A DNA stretch of 64,000 nt, from assembly GCF_902459465.1 (NCBI RefSeq), contig NC_047062.1, positions 17,615,994-17,679,993 on the forward strand, given 5' to 3'. The translations under genes were made by a program, and so were the position numbers. Shown one piece after another: positions 58,660 to 64,000 of the stretch (within the stretch, counting starts at the first letter, position 1; the number at the start of each line of letters is the position of its first letter). The notes under the pieces were generated by a model, which worked only from the letters and a program-made list of their open reading frames with translations, was not told the origin of the DNA and ran no database searches. This DNA is from Asterias rubens. Its lineage: Eukaryota; Echinodermata; Asteroidea; Forcipulatida; Asteriidae.

Positions 58660-59095
58660 GTTGGTGATTGCTGAAACTTACACTCAACCTTTACATATTG
58701 AACGATTTACCTAAAAATATGTAGCCAACATGTTGTTTCAAAGAGGCATACATGTATAAAGCCAGAAGGAAGAGGAAATCATCTAAATACTTTGAACAAA
58801 CAATTCATCAGAAACCATCCTCAACCATAATGTGTGCCATTTTCCGTGATTGCTGGATAACTGATAAGGCACATTAACTTTATATTAAACACTTTACCTT
58901 ACAAATATTATGGCCAACATTTTTTTATTCAAAGTGGCATATAAAATACAGGGCTTTTCTTGTGGGACGGGTAATTCTATTATGTATCATCTTCATTCAT
59001 TTAAAGCCATCAGGAAGAGGAAATCATGTAAAGACTTTGAACAAGTTACCAGAAACCATCCTCACTGATGAACCAAACTGTGGCATATTTTGTGT
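58660..59095. repeat. Diverged direct duplication, roughly 200-bp unit
   Basis: AGCCAACATGTTG..CAAAGAGGCATA, AGGAAGAGGAAATCAT and CAGAAACCATCCTCA in 58720-58830 recur in the same order in 58908-59065 (GGCCAACATTTTT, CAAAGTGGCATA, AGGAAGAGGAAATCAT, CAGAAACCATCCTCA). The second unit is longer by about 60 bases. No coding sequence. Confidence 0.75.
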
Positions 59096-59796
59096 TCCCT
59101 TTTTCATATTAAGATGAATGCGCACCTGTTGTGATGCAGATCCTAAGTCTGTGGAATTGTGTTTTTTTGTTTGTTGCTCCGTAGCGTGCCCAACGTGCTT
59201 TCAAAACTTTCTCATCGTCATACCCCAGCGTGTGGGCTACGTGCCAGACGGACCAAACCCCAACTATACCCTTGGCCCTGTCATTTCTACTATAACTTAC
59301 GAAAACAATTGTAATGGAGGCACAATTAACAGTAATAACTGACATGAAGCGAGTGCCAGTTCTACCTCCATGGTTATGACCTACTTCCAAATACACGATC
59401 CGTCTCTAAATTACTCAATTTAGTTTCGAACTTTATTCTCAACTTATATAACTTATATTGACCGTAATTCTTTTCCCCTTGAATAATCCGAATTGCATTT
59501 TTTCTCATTATTGTTTTTGCAAAAACGCATTATAGTCCGCACGCATGCCATGTGCCATCCGACAAAATAAAACCATGGAGGACGAATACAAAATCACCAT
59601 AGAGCACGCCAAACCAGGCCCATATGCTTCATTTTGAAAGGACAAGGGCACCAATGCCCTTTCTCCTTGTAAAGGGCACACATTTCCATTGTGTTTCAAG
59701 GGCACCAAGGCAATGACCAGGGGGCACGGAGGCAATTACCTCAAATGCTTCCCGAAGTATCAGGCGTGAACACTCAGTTGTGTATTTCATACACCA

Positions 59797-59905
59797 GGGG
59801 TCGATTTCACAAAGAGTTAAGACTTGTCTTATCTCGAGGAAGAGTCCTAACTCAGGACTATACGCTTTTGATATCTCCTAGGCTAGTGATTGTGAAATCG
59901 ACCCC
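59797..59905. repeat. Short inverted-repeat element
   Basis: GGGGTCGATTTCACAAAGAG and TGATTGTGAAATCGACCCC are inverted ends, with CTTATCTCGAGGAAGAGTCC inside. A partially similar CATTTCACAAAGAGCTACGA / TGATCTCGAGTCCTTATTAG stretch occurs near 20120-20160. Confidence 0.7.
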
Positions 59906-60342
59906 AGTTCACACACTAACTTTCTTCACTCGGAGCGGCGATGGCCCTAGCGTAAACAGTGACCAAAAAGCAATGCCTATTATTATCAGAGACAGAGGAT
60001 TCGGAAAGAACAATACATTTAAAAAAATGGCGCCTGCGGATCATAAACACTATTCAGGAGTTTTGACATATGGTTACGTAATCACTGGTATTTACTGTCC
60101 TTCACCAGAAGACGCTAACCTCACTCAATGACAAGACATTAATTAATCAATACAATGAATAACAGACTACAAATGGCATCTTCTCGTTGGCTGTAATTAA
60201 GAAGTGACAGTCTGGTCGGATCTTATCTTGCATGACATCTTTGTTTCCACAAACAGACATCGGACGGTTGTAAACAAGATCATAACGCCCATCATAAGAC
60301 AGACAATGCCGGGTTTTATGCTGGTGTTTTATTGTCTATCCG

Positions 60343-60715
60343 TTAAGGCAGTTTACACTATTGGCAATTACTCTAAATCATTATTAGCATAAAACCTTAC
60401 TTGGTATGGTAACGAGCAATGGGGAGCTGTTGATAGTATAACACATTGTTAGAAGTACGGCTCCCTGTCAAGTAACATAGTTTTCCAGGAATTTGATTTC
60501 GAGACCTCAAAATCTAATTCTTAATACTAGGTCGAAAAAAAAAGCATCTGAAAGCACACAACTTTATGTGACAAGGGTGTTTTTTCTTTCATTATTATCT
60601 CGCAACTTCGACGACCAATTGAGCTCAAATTTTCACAGGTTTGTTATTTTATGCATGTTGAGATACACCAAGTGAGAAGACTGGTCTTTGACAATTACCA
60701 ATAGTGTCCAGTGTG
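60343..60715. mobile_element. TTAA MITE, family A
   Basis: Begins TTAAGGCAGTTTACAC and ends CCAATAGTGTCCAGTG with a lost right TTAA. The interior has TTTGATTTCGAGACCTCAAA and CTCGCAACTTCGACGACC. Confidence 0.82.
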
Positions 60716-61018
60716 TACACATTCTGTTGATTTTTCATTAACACACAGCTTTAAACTTTTATTATTTCCTCTGATTACGTCTTATGTCTATGCATCAATT
60801 AATATTGTGCAACAAAACTTCAAAATTTTGCATTTTTAGTAAAAAGTTGGTCAAGGTACGGAATTTCTTATACTTTTGAAATAAGACCTTAACAGACTAG
60901 TTTTCAATCTTCTAGAGTTCACGAAACAAGAGAATTTGAAGCATAAACCAATCACACAGCACTGCCAACAATGTTTATTTTAAGTAGGATTTGAAACTTT
61001 GCATGGTGGAAGTAAGAT

Positions 61019-61157
61019 ATAGAAAAGTTTGCGGTAACACCATGTAATAACAATCTCTCAATGAGTTGGGGTGGTTCTTTTCAGAACGGTTCTTTTCAGA
61101 ACCACCCCAACTCATTGAGAGATTGTTATTACATGGTGTTACCGCAAACTTTTCTAT
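61019..61157. repeat. Near-perfect 139-bp palindrome
   Basis: Two arms of about 67 bases, from ATAGAAAAGTTTGCGGTAAC to GTTACCGCAAACTTTTCTAT, are exact reverse complements as far as I can read, with GGTTCTTTTCAGAAC-type sequence at the centre near 61088. A related unpaired sequence (AGTAGGATTTGAAACTT, then GTTTGC.GTA) lies at 6747-6800, suggesting a repeat family whose copy here has duplicated head-to-head. Confidence 0.9.
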
Positions 61158-61704
61158 AATGTTTATTTTATATGAGTGATTTTACCATTTTAGAGACTGG
61201 AAAACACAATGTTTGTCCATACAATGCTTGAAAAGTAACGGACAATATTGTCACGTGAAAAAATAAGAACCAAATTATAGGCTTTTATCTCTCTTTTCAA
61301 ACATCAAAAGGAAAGACGCTTGATGATCATGCTTGATGACCAGACGAACTTTATGGAAGTGATCATAGAACAGCCGTTGTGTCACATAAGCACAGTAGGA
61401 CGCATGAAGCGCTACACGCAATTTTCAACACGACGGCGGATACACCACCAGGCGTTTGTTGTCGTCATTGCTCGAGTGAAGTCGAACACCGATGAGCTTT
61501 GTCCGGCAGCGGTACGTTCTTGTGTTTCAACCTGGAAAAATGAACGTTTTGCCGGCGAAGACCGATTGCTAGTCAGAGCAGTTCAACCTCTTATAGGCCA
61601 GTAACGTTAAGCAATACAGACAACAACAAAGGCCTTTGGAATCACCTTTTCTTGCTGCCCATTGTGCATAGTTTATTCGTGCACCATTTATCATCATCAT
61701 CATC

Positions 61705-61797
61705 ATGGAGGAGCCTAAATCGGCAAACGGTTCGACTGGCCAGACGAACGGAGCAGGTCATCATGAATCACCAGACAACGAAGATGCAACATCTAGG
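61705..61797 (+). CDS. Candidate first coding exon of an unknown gene
   Basis: An ATG at 61705 opens a 31-codon frame (MEEPKSANGSTGQTNGAG, then HHESPDNEDATSR) that runs to a donor-like AGG|GTAGGT at 61798. The composition (Glu, Ser, Asn, Gly) is typical of a disordered N-terminus. The upstream 250 bases are relatively CpG-rich, as in a promoter. No partner exon was found in the remaining 2.2 kb, so the gene would extend beyond the window. No family recognised; it may be chance. Confidence 0.35.
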
Positions 61798-64000
61798 GTA
61801 GGTCACACAACGAGAGGTTATCTCACACGAATGTATTTGTATTTTCAATAATTGAAGAAGAATTTTGCACTGAGTTGTACCATGTACTTGTAGATTATAC
61901 GGTTTGCACCTGTTTTTGTTAGGGGGTTAACCTTGGGGCCGAGGGCCGAGGAACATAAAAGGGCCCAGCATATCAGTGGACCGTCTGCTGACCTGACCGT
62001 GGAGGTTCCTCCGTGACTGGACGGTCCCTACCCACACGGTGTTACGGTGACTGCATGGATATCATAGCCTAGGAAAATAATATGCTGATATAAATGGGGC
62101 ACCAAAAAGGTTTTGTCATCCCCTTGCACACGACTTAATTATCGAGCTGAGGGGTGGGAGGATGCCCCTTTTCGTTGGTCCTGTCCTTACTCTATGGTTT
62201 AGTTTAGTCAAAGAGCAAGGTAGCCGTGTGTTAGGACGACATTGCTACCGTCCGGAGGAGTCCAACATAGGCTAGGGCCAGTTCTAAAATTAATTGCAAG
62301 ACTTTCATTTGGACCGCATGGTACCATTCGAGCAAACCATCCTCCCTCCAGAGTAGAAATAACAATTCACCCTCGAGTAAACCGAGTAAAGTGCTTCTTA
62401 TTTTTATTGGCTGGTAGGCTGCTGGTATAATAACGGTAGGCCCCTCTACATCAAATTGCAGCGTTTTACTATTGGCAAAATGTTGTCCGAATCAATATTT
62501 ATGCCCTTCAAAATAGGTCATGAGTTTTTAATGCATGGTCACTTGAAAAGTGTATTGATAGGCCCATGTAGATTGCGTAATAGATTCTGTTCACATTATT
62601 ATGCCAGGAGTGTATCCCATGCTTAAAAGGGTCCTCAATTTGTTCATTTATACAATGCTCAGTGGTAGATAGAGCATAGAGGGTCTACCTCCATTCTCTC
62701 GTAGGCCTACCGAAAATTATCTAAGGAATTCCTAAGACTCCAAGCACACAATGAGTACACAGCTTCAAGGAGGACACGTCATACCATGATGAGCAAGGAA
62801 TAGATCATAACGAACACCAATGTATTCTTTACTGGATGTTATAGGCCTGAGTCCACAAAATCTCTAATAAGTTTTCACTATACATTATTGACATACCCCC
62901 CCCCCCCTTCCATACTCATTTGTTTTGATTTTTCAACAACAATTCAGAACACAATCAACTGAAAACTTTGTTGTTCAGGCCCATAACATTATTCGAGACA
63001 CTCTTGCAACTTCGATGTGAACTCCACGATCCCGATATCATCGTGTGTGCCGTATTTTACACTAATTTATGTGTCCACGATCATTGTCAAATTTTTGTCC
63101 AAAACCGGAGTCTTAACCGGCCGAATGTTATTGAAAGAATCTTCATCAAAATTTGTGTGAAGGAAGACAACACGATGGCAATGAAAATGGAAGAAAAGTT
63201 ACGAAACTTGTTGATAACAAATAATAATATATGTTTTATCATTGTGTGTTATTAATAGTAACGTAAATGGTGCATCAACAAAATCCAAGATGGTGAAAGG
63301 TGAAAATCATAACAAAAAATATCAATAATATTAATGTTGCATCAACAAAAAAGGTATATAGTGTCCTTAAAACATTGTTGTTTAACTTTTAATGTTTTCA
63401 TTGGAACTGTTGTATGCCATTTTAATATTATAATCCATAATGATAAAGTAGTTTACAATCGGGGTACCTATCTCCACTGTGTCAATCATTCGATAAAAAC
63501 AATGAACCTCACAGATGGTCTGATTTTCTTTTACAACCAGCTGCTGAAGATTCCATTCAAGTTTTACGTCACCACACTAAAGGGTGACAGAAGGTTCACG
63601 TCAAAATTAATATGCAAAGATTTATTAGCCTGGACGCGAGCCCAGGATTTAGCGAAGTTATAGTATTTTCCTCCTTTCTTCCTCTGTGGTTTTCCCTCCT
63701 TTTGTGACCCAGGGCGTGGGGAGAAGGCGGGGGAAATGGAACCCCACGTGGTTCACACACCCACCAGTTACGTGTTTACCTTCGGCAGTTCAAATATGGC
63801 TTATAATGATAAGAAAATGAGCCCGATTATCAGTTTGATATCTTGCACCATCACCATTTACACCCTGACCATTTACACGCAATGCTATAATAAACAATAA
63901 CCAAGGTAAGAGGACCGTGAAGGTAGGATGACCTCCATGGAAACTGAGGACCATGCAAGGACAATGGTTTAGGCAAAATGGTCGAAGCTTAAGGAATTCC
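61798..64000. other. No supported feature at the right end
   Basis: Mostly AT-rich sequence with a C-run at 62897-62908 and scattered short open frames lacking any recognisable similarity. If the exon at 61705 is real this would be its first intron. Confidence 0.45.

Larger units (their letters stand above)
50693..61704. other. Gene-poor region after HPSE
   Basis: No conserved protein domain could be recognised on either strand over 11 kb. The start is the HPSE 3' UTR. SINE S1 tail fragments (TTTTACCCATATACACC, CACTGTATACTCAGTACTTT) occur near 51795-51842 and 52160-52215. The remainder holds the dispersed repeats listed separately, simple repeats at 54202-54243 (GTT and T and G runs) and 56967-57010 (C and A runs), and AT-rich unique-looking sequence. 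Lineage-specific short genes or non-coding RNAs cannot be excluded. Confidence 0.5.

Noticed and set aside
59118-59342. 74-codon Cys-rich frame as a secreted peptide
   Set aside because: No signal peptide at its start, no splice support, and adjacent to a repeat duplication.

Overview
This is eukaryotic, metazoan DNA: five conserved animal genes and one transposase-derived gene, all split by GT-AG introns, in AT-rich sequence full of short non-autonomous repeats. The gene set (KLHDC2, CCS, DMAC2, AHSA1, HPSE) and the many TTAA-flanked elements ending AAAGGCAGTGGACAC fit an invertebrate deuterostome, most likely an echinoderm such as a sea star. That assignment is inference; nothing here proves the species.

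Layout. 595-6250 (+): 3' ten exons of a KLHDC2-type kelch-repeat substrate receptor; its N-terminal exon(s) lie before the window. 8903-16678 (-): complete eight-exon CCS, the copper chaperone for superoxide dismutase, 276 aa. 17476-19984 (+): four-exon DMAC2-type mitochondrial complex I assembly factor, 273 aa, head-to-head with CCS across about 0.8 kb. 23029-32942 (-): complete ten-exon AHSA1, the Hsp90 co-chaperone, 345 aa. 34705-38497 (+): seven coding exons giving an uninterrupted 974-aa protein whose N-terminus matches the RAG1 N-terminal zinc/RING region and whose C-terminal half resembles the RAG1/Transib-type transposase core. 42632-50692 (+): heparanase (GH79), exons 2-10 secure, start codon not found. 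From 50693 to the end no conserved gene is recognisable; there are dispersed repeats and one candidate first coding exon at 61705-61797.

Splice junctions were placed by hand. For each gene I checked that exon phases join and that the spliced frame stays open; the exon coordinates in the entries come from that check. The genes do not form a pathway. They are ordinary neighbours: protein turnover (KLHDC2), copper delivery (CCS), complex I assembly (DMAC2), Hsp90 regulation (AHSA1) and heparan sulfate degradation (HPSE).

Most noteworthy: (1) the intact RAG1-like gene, which has the N-terminal and core homology but lacks the aspartate at the position matching RAG1 D708; (2) a CCS whose SOD-like copper site has its non-histidine position in a different place from human CCS; (3) two unrelated genes (CCS and HPSE) in which the 3' end of an exon together with its splice donor has been tandemly copied into the following intron; (4) a foldback element whose inverted arms are arrays of a 16-bp repeat; and (5) several families of TIR elements and near-perfect palindromes, mostly in introns.
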